Source: Erythrobacter donghaensis (GTDB lineage: Bacteria > Pseudomonadota > Alphaproteobacteria > Sphingomonadales > Sphingomonadaceae). Taken from it: a DNA stretch of 64,000 nt. The position numbers were made by a program, and so were the translations under genes. The stretch is from NCBI RefSeq assembly GCF_002155425.1, contig NZ_MUYG01000011.1, positions 310,001 to 374,000 of the forward strand, written 5' to 3'. Position 1 is the stretch's first letter. Each line of letters starts with the position of its first letter. The notes under the pieces were generated by a model, which did no database searches, was not told the DNA's origin, and was given only the letters and a program-made list of their open reading frames with translations. Shown here piece after piece: positions 7,464 to 16,795 of this stretch.

Positions 7464-8372
7464 TTAAGCCATCCCCGGCAGCAGCCGCTCACCCGCGATG
7501 CGCTGCATCGCCTTCTGCAGCTTCTCGAACGCCCGCACTTCAATCTGGCGGATGCGTTCACGGCTGACGTCATAGGCCTGCGACAGCTCTTCGAGCGTCT
7601 GCGGCTTTTCGGTCAACCGGCGCTCGGTCAGGATGTGGCGTTCACGCTCGTTGAGGCTGTTCATCGCCTCGGCGAGCATTTCCATCCGCATCTGGCTTTC
7701 CTCGGCCTCGGCAACGGTTTCGTCCTGCAAGGGACGATCGTCTGTCAGCCAGTCCTGCCATTCGCCCGAGCCTTCCTCGCCCCCGCGCATCGGCGTGTTG
7801 AGCGAGCCGTCGCCGCCCATCATCATCCGCCGGTTCATGTTGATCACTTCCTGCTCGGGCACGCCGAGGTCGGTCGCGATCTTGGTCACGTCTTCGGGGC
7901 TGAGGTCGGTGTCCTCATAGGCTTCGAGCTGCTTCTTCATCCGGCGAAGGTTGAAGAACAGCTTCTTCTGCGCCGCGGTGGTGCCCATCTTCACGAGGCT
8001 CCACGAGCGCAGGATGAACTCCTGCATCGAGGCCTTGATCCACCACATTGCGTAGGTCGCGAGGCGGAAGCCGCGATCGGGTTCGAACTTCTTGACGCCC
8101 TGCATCAGCCCGACATTCCCTTCGGAAATCAGGTCGGCAACGGGCAGGCCATAGCCGCGGTATCCCATCGCGATCTTCGCGACGAGCCGCAGGTGACTGG
8201 AAACAAGCTGCGCGGCAGCTTCGGGGTCTTCATGTTCCTGATAGCGCTTGGCGAGCATGTATTCCTGCTCTGCCGTCAGCACGGGAAACTTGCGGATTTC
8301 CGACAGGTAGCGATTGAGGCTCTGCTCACCGCTCAGCGCCGGGACCGCCGTAGTCTTGGACTTGGTCACCAT
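7464..8372 (-). CDS. rpoH: RNA polymerase heat-shock sigma factor sigma-32
   Basis: 302-residue sigma factor of normal RpoH length. Region 2 contains DLISEGNVGLMQGVKKFEPD and the -10 recognition helix RLATYAMWWIKASMQEFIL. The RpoH box appears as QKKLFFNLRR just after. Region 4 carries QTLEELSQAYDVSRERIRQI, the -35 helix-turn-helix. It directs transcription of chaperones and proteases after protein-folding stress. The gene stands alone, 113 bp after rluD; no classical sigma-32 promoter was seen in that gap. Confidence 0.97.
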   Translation of the reverse strand: MVTKSKTTAVPALSGEQSLNRYLSEIRKFPVLTAEQEYMLAKRYQEHEDPEAAAQLVSSHLRLVAKIAMGYRGYGLPVADLISEGNVGLMQGVKKFEPDRGFRLATYAMWWIKASMQEFILRSWSLVKMGTTAAQKKLFFNLRRMKKQLEAYEDTDLSPEDVTKIATDLGVPEQEVINMNRRMMMGGDGSLNTPMRGGEEGSGEWQDWLTDDRPLQDETVAEAEESQMRMEMLAEAMNSLNERERHILTERRLTEKPQTLEELSQAYDVSRERIRQIEVRAFEKLQKAMQRIAGERLLPGMA

Positions 8373-8485
8373 TGATTGCCTAACCTTTCTGTGTCGACCG
8401 CCTGCACAGGACCCCTGATGGGCATCCCGCGAACTGGGCCACGGGTTACGGGTATACGCGAAAATCTGTCAGATGTATGCGCGTT

Positions 8486-9439
8486 TCATCGATCACAATG
8501 CCGCAGTTGGTCGATCAGTTCCTGCATGTCGGCGGGCAGATCGCTGCGGAAACGGATGTTTTCGCCGTTCACGGGATGGACAAAGCCAAGCTCGGCGGCG
8601 TGGAGGGCCTGCCGGGCGAAGCCGAGTCGCTCCAGAACCGGGCGAAGGGATTTGGGGGTACGGCCATAGGCAGGGTCTCCCAATAGCGGATGGCCGATTG
8701 ACGCACAGTGAACGCGCACCTGGTGGGTGCGCCCGGTCTCCAGCCGGCATTCGATCACGGCAGCGTCATCCAGCCGTTCGATGACCTTGTAATGGGTAAT
8801 CGCCGATTTCCCTCGCGAGGAATTGTTAGGCAGCACCGTCATTTTCTTTCGGTCAGCGTCCGAACGCCCGACGCGGGCATTGATGGTGCCCTCTGCCGGG
8901 GAAGGGTGCCCGGCGCAGACCGCAATATAGCGGCGGTGGACGGTATGCGCGGCGAACTGCACGGCGAGGCCCTCATGTGCGGCATCGGACTTGGCGACCA
9001 CAAGGAGCCCCGAGGTGTCCTTGTCGATCCGGTGGACGATGCCCGGCCGCGCCACGCCGTTGATGCCCGACAGGTTGCCACGGCAGTGGTGCAGCAGGGC
9101 GTTGACCAGCGTGCCGGTGATGTTCCCCACCGCCGGATGGACGACCATGCCCGCAGGCTTGTCGACGACGACCAGGTGTGCGTCCTCGTAAGCGATGGTG
9201 AGCGCGATGTCCTCTGCTTGCGCGGCGGCGGGCATGGCGGCGGCAAGGATGATGCGAAACGGCATCCCGGCGGCGACCTTGGCGGACGCGCTGGCGGCAG
9301 TCTTGCCCGCGACATCGACCCGGCCCTCGTCGATCAACCCCTGCACCCGCGCGCGGCTGAGCCCGGTGGCCTCGGCCAGCGCCTTGTCGAGCCGGGCGGG
9401 GCTTTCAATGGTGCCGGTGATGATTTCGCTTGCAGACAT
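8486..9439 (-). CDS. rluD: 23S rRNA pseudouridine synthase, RluD-like
   Basis: 317-residue RluA-family enzyme with an N-terminal S4-like RNA-binding domain (ALAEATGLSRARVQGLIDEG) and the catalytic domain with HRIDKDTSGLLVV, whose Asp is the nucleophile. GRTHQVRVH and GHPLLGD blocks follow. It converts uridines in helix 69 of 23S rRNA to pseudouridine if a true RluD, which the S4 domain and best-fit motifs suggest. The start at 9439 is chosen because the longer frame covers the divergent JAMM gene, whose start is 16 bp away. A second RluA-family paralogue is at 34453-35655. Confidence 0.93.
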   Translation of the reverse strand: MSASEIITGTIESPARLDKALAEATGLSRARVQGLIDEGRVDVAGKTAASASAKVAAGMPFRIILAAAMPAAAQAEDIALTIAYEDAHLVVVDKPAGMVVHPAVGNITGTLVNALLHHCRGNLSGINGVARPGIVHRIDKDTSGLLVVAKSDAAHEGLAVQFAAHTVHRRYIAVCAGHPSPAEGTINARVGRSDADRKKMTVLPNNSSRGKSAITHYKVIERLDDAAVIECRLETGRTHQVRVHCASIGHPLLGDPAYGRTPKSLRPVLERLGFARQALHAAELGFVHPVNGENIRFRSDLPADMQELIDQLRHCDR

Positions 9440-9455
9440 GATATGGCCATGCGCG

Positions 9456-9851
9456 ATGAGGCATGAAGTGACAAGCCAAGCCCTCGGCCAGATACGCGCC
9501 GCCGCCGCCGCTGCGCATCCGCGTGAGGCTTGCGGAATCCTGCTGGGCACCGGCACCCGCATCACTGCGGCACGCGAGGCTGCCAATGTCCATGCCTCGC
9601 CGCAGACCCATTTCGAGATCGACCCGCAGGCGCTGATCGACGCGCACCGGCAGGCGCGGGGCGGGGGGGCGCAGGTGCTGGGCTATTTCCACTCGCATCC
9701 CTCCGGCCCGCCGGAACCTTCCGCCACCGACCGCGCCTGTGCGGCAGGCGATGGCAAGGTCTGGGCGATCGTCGCGGGCACCGAGGTGCGTCTGTGGCGG
9801 GACGACCCCGAGGGCTTTGTCCCGCTTTCGTACAGCGCCTGCGATCCGTAA
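9456..9851 (+). CDS. JAMM/Mov34 (M67-family) metallopeptidase
   Basis: 131-residue single-domain protein with the JAMM zinc signature: Glu in HPREACGILLG and the HSHPSGPPEPSATD segment (HxHP, Ser, Asp). Bacterial members remove ubiquitin-like or sulfur-carrier tails, or act in cysteine and siderophore pathways. No sulfur-carrier gene is adjacent, so the substrate is open. The start is uncertain: ATG 9456 has no strong ribosome site, and a GTG at 9468 is possible. It is divergent from rluD. Confidence 0.88.
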   Translation: MRHEVTSQALGQIRAAAAAAHPREACGILLGTGTRITAAREAANVHASPQTHFEIDPQALIDAHRQARGGGAQVLGYFHSHPSGPPEPSATDRACAAGDGKVWAIVAGTEVRLWRDDPEGFVPLSYSACDP

Positions 9852-9992
9852 GAATGCGCAGGTGATGACCGGTTTTGCCGCCTTTTTGCATCCATTTGCC
9901 CGGACAGGGGCCGGCACCGGTTGGCAAGGCGGGATTTTTACTCTTAGACAGTGTCTCATGTGTCTCCAACACGGCGGAACCTTAACCACGTC

Positions 9993-10646
9993 ATGATCTC
10001 GCAAACCGACCTTGCCGCAATGCTGTGTTCGCGCCTGTGCCACGACATGCTCTCGCCGGTCGGCGCGCTCGCCAACGGGCTGGAGCTGCTCGCCGACGAG
10101 CAGGACCCGCAGATGCGCGCGCGCTGCATGGAGTTGCTCGAGCAATCGGCCAAGATCAGCACAGACAAGCTCAAGTTCTTCCGCCTCGCCTTTGGTGCCG
10201 CCGGGGGCTTCGGCGAGGCGATCCCGATCGAGGAAGCCAAGAGCGTGATCGACGCGCTCGCCTCCGATGCCAAGCGGGTCGAGGTCAACTGGGCGATCGT
10301 AGAACCCAGTCTGCCCAAGCCCGCGGTCAAGGTGCTGCTCAACCTTGCGCAGATCGCGCTGGATGCGCTGGTGCGGGGCGGCACGCTCGACATCGGGGCA
10401 GAGCGGCGCGACGGGGCAGTCGAGATCGTCGCCCGCGCGCGGGGCGACCGGATCGCCTTCGACGAGACCATCGGGCGGGCGTTGCAAGGCGACCTCGCCG
10501 AAGCCGAGATAACCAGCCGCACCGCCGCCGCGCATATGATCAGCGTGCTGGCCGAAGAGATGGACGGCGGCTTGCAGTACAAGCTCGGCGATGGCGCGCT
10601 GGTGCTGGGCGCGGTGCTGCCCGAGCCTGAAGGTATGATCGGCTGA
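9993..10646 (+). CDS. chpT: Histidine phosphotransferase of the CckA-CtrA relay
   Basis: 217-residue protein. The N-terminal dimerisation helix contains SRLCHDMLSPVGAL (phospho-accepting His17), and the C-terminal half resembles a degenerate histidine-kinase ATPase fold (AHMISVLAEEMDGGLQYKLGDG), as in alphaproteobacterial ChpT. It carries phosphate from CckA to CtrA and CpdR. ATG 9993 fits the family N-terminus (ISQTDLAAMLCSRLCHD); a GTG at 9951 would add 14 unconserved residues. The peptidoglycan amidase follows within 11 bp. Confidence 0.93.
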   Translation: MISQTDLAAMLCSRLCHDMLSPVGALANGLELLADEQDPQMRARCMELLEQSAKISTDKLKFFRLAFGAAGGFGEAIPIEEAKSVIDALASDAKRVEVNWAIVEPSLPKPAVKVLLNLAQIALDALVRGGTLDIGAERRDGAVEIVARARGDRIAFDETIGRALQGDLAEAEITSRTAAAHMISVLAEEMDGGLQYKLGDGALVLGAVLPEPEGMIG

Positions 10647-10656
10647 GGACGCGGTG

Positions 10657-11370
10657 ATGGAGGGGGAGGACGAACTGGTTCACGAGGAGCGCCTCTCACC
10701 CAATTTCGACGACCGCAGCCTGCCCGTCACCATGGCGGTGCTGCACTATACCGAGATGCAGCCGGTCGGCAGCGCGCTGGACCGGCTGACCGATCCGGAA
10801 GCCAAGGTCAGCGCGCATTACCTCATCACCGAGGAAGGCGGCGTGATCCGGCTGGTGCCCGAGGATCGCCGCGCCTGGCACGCGGGGACGAGCTACTGGC
10901 GCGGGGTGCGCGATGTGAACTCGGCGAGCATCGGGATCGAGCTCGACCACCCCGGCCACGGGCTCGGCTATCGCGGCTTTGCCGAGGCGCAGATCGAAGC
11001 GCTGATTCCGCTGCTCGCGCGGATCGTGAAGCAGTATGATATCCCGCGCGCCAATGTGGTGGGCCATTCCGACGTCGCGCCGTTGCGCAAGCTTGATCCG
11101 GGCGAGCTGTTTCCGTGGGATCGCCTCGCCGAATACAAGCTGTGCCTGCCGCGCCCGGCCTGCCTTGCAGCGGGCAATCCGTTCCACAACGACGGCTCGT
11201 TCTTCCTCGCGCTGGAACGCTTCGGCTACGACATCACCGATCAGGCCAAGGCGGTCGAGGCCTTCGAGCGCCGCTGGCGGCCCGAGCGCATCACCGGCGT
11301 GCCCGATGGCGAAATCGCCGCGATATTGTGGCAATTGCTGCTCGACCGCGATCAGGGGCGGACGCGCTAG
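10657..11370 (+). CDS. N-acetylmuramoyl-L-alanine amidase (AmpD/AmiD type)
   Basis: 237-residue Amidase_2 protein. Zinc and catalytic residues are visible as His30 (VLHYTEM), Glu95 (GIELDHPG), His137 (VVGHSDVAP) and Asp147 (RKLDPG). A C-terminal helical region of about 75 residues resembles a small peptidoglycan-binding domain. No signal peptide is seen, so cytoplasmic recycling of anhydromuropeptides is more likely than wall cleavage. The preceding codon is GTG, so 10654 is an alternative start. It lies directly after chpT and ends just before the RNase P RNA. Confidence 0.9.
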   Translation: MEGEDELVHEERLSPNFDDRSLPVTMAVLHYTEMQPVGSALDRLTDPEAKVSAHYLITEEGGVIRLVPEDRRAWHAGTSYWRGVRDVNSASIGIELDHPGHGLGYRGFAEAQIEALIPLLARIVKQYDIPRANVVGHSDVAPLRKLDPGELFPWDRLAEYKLCLPRPACLAAGNPFHNDGSFFLALERFGYDITDQAKAVEAFERRWRPERITGVPDGEIAAILWQLLLDRDQGRTR

Positions 11371-11380
11371 CGGGAAAGGC

Positions 11381-11409
11381 TTTCCTAGCAACCCCCTCGC
11401 GCCTATAGC
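11381..11409 (+). promoter_or_regulatory. Candidate rnpB promoter
   Basis: TATAGC (11404-11409) is preceded at 17 nt by TTTCCT (11381-11386). The -10 ends 10 nt before the inferred 5' end of RNase P RNA at 11419, the expected spacing. The -35 match is weak. Confidence 0.4.
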
Positions 11410-11418
11410 CGCCCGCGT

Positions 11419-11826
<408 letters not shown>

Positions 11827-11857
11827 ATATGTGATACCCGATGGCAGGAGGCTGCCG

Positions 11858-13423
11858 ATGCTTGTGTCACTTGCCGAACTTGTTGCCCTCACCCTCGGCC
11901 TCGCCGCGCGCCAGCCGGTCGAGCCGCCGCCTGCACCGACAATGGGCGATGAGGAGATCGAGGTTCTCGTCGATTGTGCCGCGACCCGCAATAGCTTCCT
12001 CACCGAGCGCGCCGGATGGGCGATCATCGATGCGCGCGGGATGACCCGGCCAGAGGCCTTGGCCGCGCAACTGCGTGGCATCCCGGCAAGCCAGCGCACG
12101 GTCATCTATCGCGGCGAATTCCGCGGGGGCGACATGCGTGCGCTGGCCCCGCAACTGGCGGGGGCCTGCCTGGTCGACACCATTCTCGACGGCAGCAATT
12201 GGGAAGACACCGCGATCCCGCAACTCCGGCTTGTGCGCGTGTCACTGCGCGAGGCAAAGGCGGCGCGGGTGGTGTGGCCGGGGCTGTCGACCTACGGGAC
12301 CAACTTCGAAGGCACCGATTTCAGCGGTGCAAGCCTCACCGACATGCGCTTCGTCTCGGCCTATCAAGGCGCGAGCTTTGGCGACGTCAGCTTTCGCGGG
12401 GCCAAGCTGAGCGGTGCCAGCTTTGCCTGCGGGATCACGGTCAATGAATGGTGCATCAACGCTGGCCCCGATCTCACCGGAGCCGATCTGACCGGGGCGG
12501 ATGTCAGCGGGCTCGGGCTATGGGACGAGAGCATGAACACGGGTGCGGTGCTGGGCAACACCACCGTCTCGCCGCGCTCGCTCGTGAACCTCGGCGCGGC
12601 GCGCATCACTGGCCCGTTGCGGCTGGCGACCTACTTCACGCCGACCTATCCGGATCCGGAAACGGCACCGGTCAGCGTCATGGTCAGCGCTGAGGCAGCG
12701 CGCGCTCTGATCGATGGCACGCTGGCTGCCAGCGCTAAGGACGACCGCGCGTCCTTCGATTGCGCCAAGGCCGCAAGCCCGGTCGAAACCATAATCTGCG
12801 GCGAATACGCCTCCGGTCTGCGCCGCCTCGACCGCGAGCTTGCCGAGGTGTGGGGCAGGCTGCGCGCGGCGGGGAAGGGCGATCTGGCCGATCAGCGCCG
12901 CTGGCTGCGCGCGCGCAGCGAATGCGGCGAGGATCAGACCTGCCTCGGAGACCGCTACGAAGCGCGCATCGCGTTCCTTTACGGGAAGCTCGGCCCCGGG
13001 ATCACGCTCGCGCCGGGCGAGAGCGTGACCTACCACAGCGACCTGATGCCGCTGCCCGAGGCGATGCGCAGCGGGGCGCTGTATAAGCGCATCCTCCCGG
13101 TGCTGATCGACATGAGCTACCAGCGCGTTACGCTGACCGGCAATGCCGACGGCAGCATCGCGGCCGAAGGCGATGCGGTGGGTGGCAATGCGCATTTGTG
13201 CAATCTGAATGCGGCGGCGGCGAAGTTCGATCCGAAGACCGGCTGGTGGACCGCGGTCAGCGAGATTGATGGGGCCGTGATTCCGCTGTTCCGGGTCGAC
13301 GGGCGGCGTATTCACTTCCGCTACAGCGGCAACCTCGGCGACACGCCCGTGGAGGCCAGCGATGTCATAAGTTGCGGCGCGCGAGCAGGGTTTGACAGCG
13401 GCATTGACCTGACGCCGCGCTGA
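11858..13423 (+). CDS. Exported pentapeptide-repeat protein with LprI-like domain
   Basis: 521-residue protein. The ATG at 11858 has an ideal AGGAGG site (11846-11851) and opens a hydrophobic signal segment (MLVSLAELVALTLGLAA). Residues about 140-220 hold A(N/D)LxG-type pentapeptide repeats (GTDFSGASL, GAKLSGASF, GADLTGADV), which fold as a beta helix. Around residues 300-370 is a DUF1311/LprI-like segment with paired cysteines (FDCAKAASPVETIICGEY ... ARSECGEDQTC). The last 130 residues are unrecognised. LprI-like domains bind or inhibit lysozyme in some proteins; the joint role with the repeats is unknown. Confidence 0.85.
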   Translation: MLVSLAELVALTLGLAARQPVEPPPAPTMGDEEIEVLVDCAATRNSFLTERAGWAIIDARGMTRPEALAAQLRGIPASQRTVIYRGEFRGGDMRALAPQLAGACLVDTILDGSNWEDTAIPQLRLVRVSLREAKAARVVWPGLSTYGTNFEGTDFSGASLTDMRFVSAYQGASFGDVSFRGAKLSGASFACGITVNEWCINAGPDLTGADLTGADVSGLGLWDESMNTGAVLGNTTVSPRSLVNLGAARITGPLRLATYFTPTYPDPETAPVSVMVSAEAARALIDGTLAASAKDDRASFDCAKAASPVETIICGEYASGLRRLDRELAEVWGRLRAAGKGDLADQRRWLRARSECGEDQTCLGDRYEARIAFLYGKLGPGITLAPGESVTYHSDLMPLPEAMRSGALYKRILPVLIDMSYQRVTLTGNADGSIAAEGDAVGGNAHLCNLNAAAAKFDPKTGWWTAVSEIDGAVIPLFRVDGRRIHFRYSGNLGDTPVEASDVISCGARAGFDSGIDLTPR

Positions 13424-13489
13424 CCGGATCTGGCGTCGGAGTGCTGGCTCGGCCCGCCAACGGACGGGCCGCGAGCGCACGCGCGCGAG

Positions 13490-13562
13490 CCGCAGGTGCC
13501 CGTAGCGAAGCGAAGGAGCAGCACCGAGGACGAACGCGCGGAGGCGCGTTCGCAAACCAAGA
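13490..13562. repeat. Intergenic two-hairpin element, copy A
   Basis: It shares the blocks CGCAGGTGC, GCACCGAGGA, GGAG and TCGCAA-CCAAG with copy B at 24260-24333. The second hairpin is a perfect 9-bp stem (13531-13539 with 13544-13552) around a GGAG loop. In copy B the stem bases differ but still pair, with the same loop. It lies in the convergent gap between the pentapeptide gene and ugd, next to a CTTGA-loop palindrome. Confidence 0.6.
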
Positions 13563-13569
13563 CAGCGGG

Positions 13570-13590
13570 GCCCCGGATCAAGTCCGGGGC
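13570..13590. repeat. CTTGA-loop palindrome, copy a
   Basis: Perfect 8-bp stem (GCCCCGGA/TCCGGGGC) with the 5-nt loop TCAAG, which is CTTGA on the other strand. It has the same layout as the palindromes at 25355, 25732, 53963 and 54027. In the ugd direction it lies just past the stop, but no T-run follows. Confidence 0.65.
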
Positions 13591-13600
13591 GGGGAAGGGT

Positions 13601-14911
13601 TCACGCCCGCCCCACGCTCACATATTCGAAGCCCGCCGCGCGCATATCCTCAGGGTTGTAGATGTTCCTGAGGTCGACCATCACCGGCGCGTTCGCCAGT
13701 TCCTTGACCCGCTTCAGGTCGAGGGCGCGGAACGCGTCCCATTCGGTCACGATCACCACCACGTCGGCGCCCTCGATCGCCTCGTAGGCGTTGTCGCACA
13801 TGGTGACTTGCGGAAGCAGCGGCCTTGCCTGCTCCATGCCTTCAGGGTCGTAGGCGGCCACGGCCACGCCCGCATCCATCAGCGTCTGCGCCACGGCGAT
13901 CGCCGGGCTGTCGCGCATGTCGTCGGTATTGGGCTTGAAGGTGAGGCCGAGCAGCGCCGCCTTCTTGCCGCGTGCGGCTTCCGGTCCGCCGAGCGCATCG
14001 ACCACCTTGCGGCCCATCGCGCGCTTGCGGCTGTCGTTGGTCTTGACCACCGCTTCGACGATCCGGGTCGGGCTGTCGTAATCCTCTGCGGTCTTGAGCA
14101 GCGCCAGCGTGTCCTTGGGGAAGCAGCTCCCGCCATAGCCGGGGCCCGCGTGCAGGAACTTCGACCCGATCCGGTTGTCCATCCCGATCCCGCGGCTCAC
14201 GTCCTGCACATTCGCGCCGACCTTTTCGCACAGGTCCGCCATCTCGTTGATGAAGGTGATCTTGGTCGCGAGGAAGGCGTTCGCCGCATACTTGATCAGC
14301 TCGCTGGTGCGGCGGCTGGTGAACAGGATTGGCGATTCATTGAGGAACAGCGGGCGGTAGACCTCGCGCATCACCTCGCGCCCGAATTCGTCCTCGGCGC
14401 CGATGACGATACGGTCGGGGCGCTTGAAATCGCCGATCGCCGCGCCTTCGCGCAGGAATTCGGGGTTGGAGACGACCGCGAACTGGTGTGTCGTGCCGGT
14501 CTCGCGGATGATGCGCTCGACCTCGTCGCCGGTGCCGACGGGGACGGTCGACTTGGTGACCACCACCGCCGCGCCGCTCAGCTTTTCGCCGACTTCGCGT
14601 GCGACTTCGTAGACGAAGGTGAGATCCGCATGGCCATCCCCGCGCCGCGAAGGGGTGCCGACCGCGATGAAGATCGCCGCCGCACCCGCGATGCCTTCGC
14701 CCAGATCAGTGGTGAAGCTGAGGCGGCCGGCCTTCACATTGGTTTCGACCAGCGCATCGAGCCCCGGCTCGTAGATCGGCATCACCCCGGCATGGAGCCG
14801 GTCGATCTTGCCCTGATCCTTGTCGATGCAGACCACGTCATGCCCGAAATCGGCAAAGCACGCCCCCGACACGAGCCCGACATAGCCCGAACCCACCATC
14901 GCAATCTTCAT
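13601..14911 (-). CDS. ugd: UDP-glucose 6-dehydrogenase
   Basis: 436-residue enzyme of normal length. The N-terminal Rossmann motif is MKIAMVGSGYVGLVSGACFA. The catalytic cysteine lies in GPGYGGSCFPKDTLAL. The C-terminal domain shows LGLTFKPNTDDMRDSPA and the ADVVVIVTEWDAFR block. It oxidises UDP-glucose to UDP-glucuronate for capsule, exopolysaccharide or LPS sugars. The start at 14911 is fixed by the Rossmann motif; the longer frame to 15094 overlaps the phosphatase gene. It follows that gene by about 50 bp and may be co-transcribed. Confidence 0.95.
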   Translation of the reverse strand: MKIAMVGSGYVGLVSGACFADFGHDVVCIDKDQGKIDRLHAGVMPIYEPGLDALVETNVKAGRLSFTTDLGEGIAGAAAIFIAVGTPSRRGDGHADLTFVYEVAREVGEKLSGAAVVVTKSTVPVGTGDEVERIIRETGTTHQFAVVSNPEFLREGAAIGDFKRPDRIVIGAEDEFGREVMREVYRPLFLNESPILFTSRRTSELIKYAANAFLATKITFINEMADLCEKVGANVQDVSRGIGMDNRIGSKFLHAGPGYGGSCFPKDTLALLKTAEDYDSPTRIVEAVVKTNDSRKRAMGRKVVDALGGPEAARGKKAALLGLTFKPNTDDMRDSPAIAVAQTLMDAGVAVAAYDPEGMEQARPLLPQVTMCDNAYEAIEGADVVVIVTEWDAFRALDLKRVKELANAPVMVDLRNIYNPEDMRAAGFEYVSVGRA

Positions 14912-14963
14912 GCAAGACCTGCCTTTACGCGAAAACCCGGCGCCTGCCCGGCGCGGCGCAAAC

Positions 14964-15770
14964 CTATCGCGCCCGGTCGCCCTGGAACACCTCGACATGG
15001 CCAGCATCGCTGACGCGGGCCTGGAGGATGCGCCGCTGGTCGCCCTCGAGCACGAGCGCTGTAAGCACACCCGAACGGAAAGCGCCAGTGTCAATGCCGA
15101 TGCGGTTGCCGCAATCCATCACGTGTTCGAAGATGGTATGCCCGTGCACCACCACCTTTTCGAGCGGGCCTTCGTGGCTCAAAAACCGGTCGCGGATCCA
15201 CAGCAGGTCGCTGCGCCTCTGTTCGCCCAGCGGGCGGGAGGGATCGACCCCGGCATGAACGAAGACATAGTCGCCCGCGCGGATCATGGTATCGAACCCG
15301 GCGATATAGTCGCGGGTGTCCTGCGATACGATCTGCGGGAGGATTGCGAAGATTTCCTCCAGGCTCATCTCGCTCAGCTGGCGGGAGGACAGGCCATAGC
15401 TCATCACGGTCTCGCGCCCGCCGTGCTTGAGGAAGTGGCGCAGCGCATCGGGCTTTTCGAAGGCGGCTAGGAACATCTCCTCGTGATTGCCCGCCAGCAC
15501 TCGCACATTGCGGGTCTGCTGCCATGCCCGCGTGCGCTCGACCACGCCGGCGCTGTCGGGCCCCCGATCGACCAGATCGCCGAGCACGATGATGCGGTGA
15601 TCCAGTGTCGGGGCCGCCGCGATTTCGCCTTCGATCGCGTCGATCAGCGCCTTGTAGAGATCGAGCCTGCCGTGGATGTCGCCGATCGCGTAATAGCGCG
15701 TGCCATCCGGAACCGCCGCGAGTTTGGGCGGCGGCGGGGGGCGGAAAAAGTCGCGCAATTGCTGAAGCAT
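14964..15770 (-). CDS. Calcineurin-like serine/threonine phosphatase family protein
   Basis: 268-residue protein of the PPP/ApaH superfamily. Metal-ligand motifs are GDIHGRLD (about residue 30), GDLVDRGPDS, GNHEEMF and a later HGH in VVVHGHTIFEHV. The N-terminus has an RPPPPPK stretch. Members dephosphorylate proteins or dinucleotide polyphosphates. The start at 15770 precedes MLQQLRDFF; nothing is visible that tells the substrate. The gene lies upstream of ugd on the same strand. Confidence 0.9.
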   Translation of the reverse strand: MLQQLRDFFRPPPPPKLAAVPDGTRYYAIGDIHGRLDLYKALIDAIEGEIAAAPTLDHRIIVLGDLVDRGPDSAGVVERTRAWQQTRNVRVLAGNHEEMFLAAFEKPDALRHFLKHGGRETVMSYGLSSRQLSEMSLEEIFAILPQIVSQDTRDYIAGFDTMIRAGDYVFVHAGVDPSRPLGEQRRSDLLWIRDRFLSHEGPLEKVVVHGHTIFEHVMDCGNRIGIDTGAFRSGVLTALVLEGDQRRILQARVSDAGHVEVFQGDRAR

Positions 15771-15961
15771 AGGTGAACAACGATCCGGTTGGGCGACCCG
15801 TTGAAGGGCTGCGTGGCAGGGGCTTGTGGCCTTGTCTTTTGCCAGCAGGGACGGGCGCATACGCCCCTCAACGCCTGCCTGCAACACACCCTTCGCCGCT
15901 AGCGACCAGTGGTGCGAAAATGTCGCCCGGCGGCCACGTAAAAATCCTTGGCCGTTCGCGA

Positions 15962-16717
15962 TTAATCGAGCGTGAAGCTGACCGTGGTCACCACCCGCAC
16001 TTTCTTGAACGGGCTGTCCGCCGATCCCCAGCCGCCTGCGTGGCCATCGCGCGCCTCGATTTCGAAATAGCCCTGTGTCGCGTCCCTGATCTTGCCGACG
16101 CCGGAATTGGAATCCTCGGCGAATTGCTGGGCCGCGGCGCGTGCGTCCTTGGTGGCCTCGGCGACCATTTCGGGCTTGATATCGTTCAGCTTGGTGAAGG
16201 TGTAGGCCATGCCCGAGCCTTCCTCGAGAAACACCCCGCGCCCGACCAGATCGAACTGCCGCGCCACCGCCTTCTGCGCGCGGGCGATGTCGGTGGTGCG
16301 CAGCGCGAGGCGCTGGCGCACGGTGTAGGTGGTGACGCGGTTGTAATCGGTGTTGCTCGACACGTTGGCGCCGGTCGGCTGGAGCGCATCGGCGGGAAAG
16401 CCGAGCTCCTTGAAGAAGCTCTCGATGCTGGCCGTGTCGCGCCGCACCTTGTCCTGCGCCTCGGCGAGGCTGCCGGAGGTCGCCGAATAGGAGATCGTCC
16501 ATGTCGCGAGATCGGCCATCACCTCGCGTTCGGCCAGCCCGCGCACGGTGACCGATCGTTCGGCATCCTTGGCGCGCAGCAGACCGTCGCCGAGCAGGTA
16601 TCCGCCCGCAACCATCCCGACCGCGAGGATCGCCGCCGTGCCGAACCAACGCAGGCTCGCAGGCTCACTCAGGCCACCCTTCGTCGCATTCGCCGGTTGC
16701 ACATCATCGCCGCTCAT
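15962..16717 (-). CDS. SIMPL (DUF541) domain protein, membrane-anchored
   Basis: 251-residue protein with an N-terminal membrane helix (about 25-45, RWFGTAAILAVGMVAGGYLL) and a periplasmic SIMPL domain beginning RSVTVRGLAEREVMADLATW and ending KVRVVTTVSFTLD. SIMPL proteins form ring-like assemblies and have been linked to oxidative-stress tolerance and signalling, but their biochemical role is not settled. An AGGAGG site lies just before the ATG. The gene is divergent from the glyoxalase at 16796. About 190 bp separate its stop from the phosphatase start, with no clear structure. Confidence 0.88.
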   Translation of the reverse strand: MSGDDVQPANATKGGLSEPASLRWFGTAAILAVGMVAGGYLLGDGLLRAKDAERSVTVRGLAEREVMADLATWTISYSATSGSLAEAQDKVRRDTASIESFFKELGFPADALQPTGANVSSNTDYNRVTTYTVRQRLALRTTDIARAQKAVARQFDLVGRGVFLEEGSGMAYTFTKLNDIKPEMVAEATKDARAAAQQFAEDSNSGVGKIRDATQGYFEIEARDGHAGGWGSADSPFKKVRVVTTVSFTLD

Positions 16718-16795
16718 ACCATGTTCCTCCTGAAAGAGTTGATGCGACGAGTTGTGCATCAGCGTCGATGAACCGTTTTTGAATGGAATTGCGCC

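Noticed and set aside
9982..9987. TTAACC near the chpT start as a CtrA half-site
   Set aside because: It lies only 5 nt before the start codon, lacks the second half of TTAA-N7-TTAA, and such hexamers are common.
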